Positions 21,733-21,842 of a DNA stretch of 21,842 nt are shown piece by piece; position 1 is the stretch's first letter; each line of letters opens with the position of its first letter. The position numbers were made by a program, and so were the translations under genes. This stretch comes from Roseovarius sp. (GTDB lineage: Bacteria > Pseudomonadota > Alphaproteobacteria > Rhodobacterales > Rhodobacteraceae), in assembly GCA_021767845.1 (NCBI GenBank), contig JAASSQ010000014.1:1-21842 (forward strand), in the 5' to 3' direction. The notes under the pieces were generated by a model that was not told the origin of the DNA, did not search any database, and saw only the letters and a program-made list of their open reading frames with translations.

Positions 21733-21842
21733 CACTTTTGACGCCGATGGTCAGTTCGAAGTTTGGCTGGTATTGGTCAATCATGTTTCATCCGATTGAC
21801 GTTCAGGAAAGCCAACTGCAATGATGTTCAAAAAGATAATTG

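Noticed and set aside
21642..21824. Plus-strand frame overlapping the resolvase end, with IDVQESQLQ resembling the resolvase N-terminus
   Set aside because: The similarity to DVQKAKLK is only a few residues and may be chance; there is no other support.

Overview
The window looks like accessory-rich chromosome or plasmid DNA from an alphaproteobacterium, most likely a Rhodobacterales (Roseobacter-group) bacterium. I infer this from the roughly 60% G+C composition by eye, the codon use and the kinds of genes present. No rRNA, tRNA or CRISPR array was seen. All function calls come from motifs and family knowledge; no database search was run.

Layout. (1) 1-1435: an ISKra4-type insertion sequence whose left terminal repeat begins at base 1. 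Its right end cuts off the 3' end of an NmrA-type oxidoreductase gene. (2) 1436-3443: a minus-strand pair (extradiol-type dioxygenase, then NmrA-type oxidoreductase) divergent from an HxlR regulator, probably a redox- or quinone-responsive unit. (3) 3631-9176: two TetR regulators. The second overlaps a two-gene RND efflux operon (adaptor and inner-membrane pump); no outer-membrane channel gene is present. (4) 9367-10880: a scarred region. A 5'-truncated TRAP substrate-binding gene (dctP) with an intact terminator is fused in frame to the end of a secreted protein of conjugation-region type. That protein is itself frameshifted at a homopolymer, and a 25-bp inverted repeat lies at the junction. 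(5) 11033-12724: YihY/BrkB membrane protein and a Tat-exported DUF882 (M15-like) peptidase, both minus strand. (6) 12868-13809: a LysR regulator with a very acidic tail ending in three Glu.

(7) 13871-14065: a gene-free stretch predicted to fold into several strong hairpins ending in an intrinsic terminator, a candidate non-coding RNA. (8) 14227-19205: the most coherent locus, six plus-strand genes with short gaps or overlaps: an unrecognised 156-aa protein, MgtE Mg2+ transporter, SleB-like cell-wall hydrolase, RimB-like retropepsin protease, RimK ATP-grasp ligase and an AstE-like zinc hydrolase. Together the last three look like a write-and-erase system for C-terminal glutamate (or related amino acid) tags. 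A decayed partial copy of the RimB gene sits just downstream. (9) 19600-21842: a mobile-DNA boundary with a short tyrosine recombinase, a 173-bp MITE-like element, dyad repeats resembling a res site, and a serine resolvase gene broken by one in-frame TGA.

The two ends (IS on the left, recombinases and repeats on the right) and the chimeric middle show repeated rearrangement, while the efflux and RimK blocks look intact.
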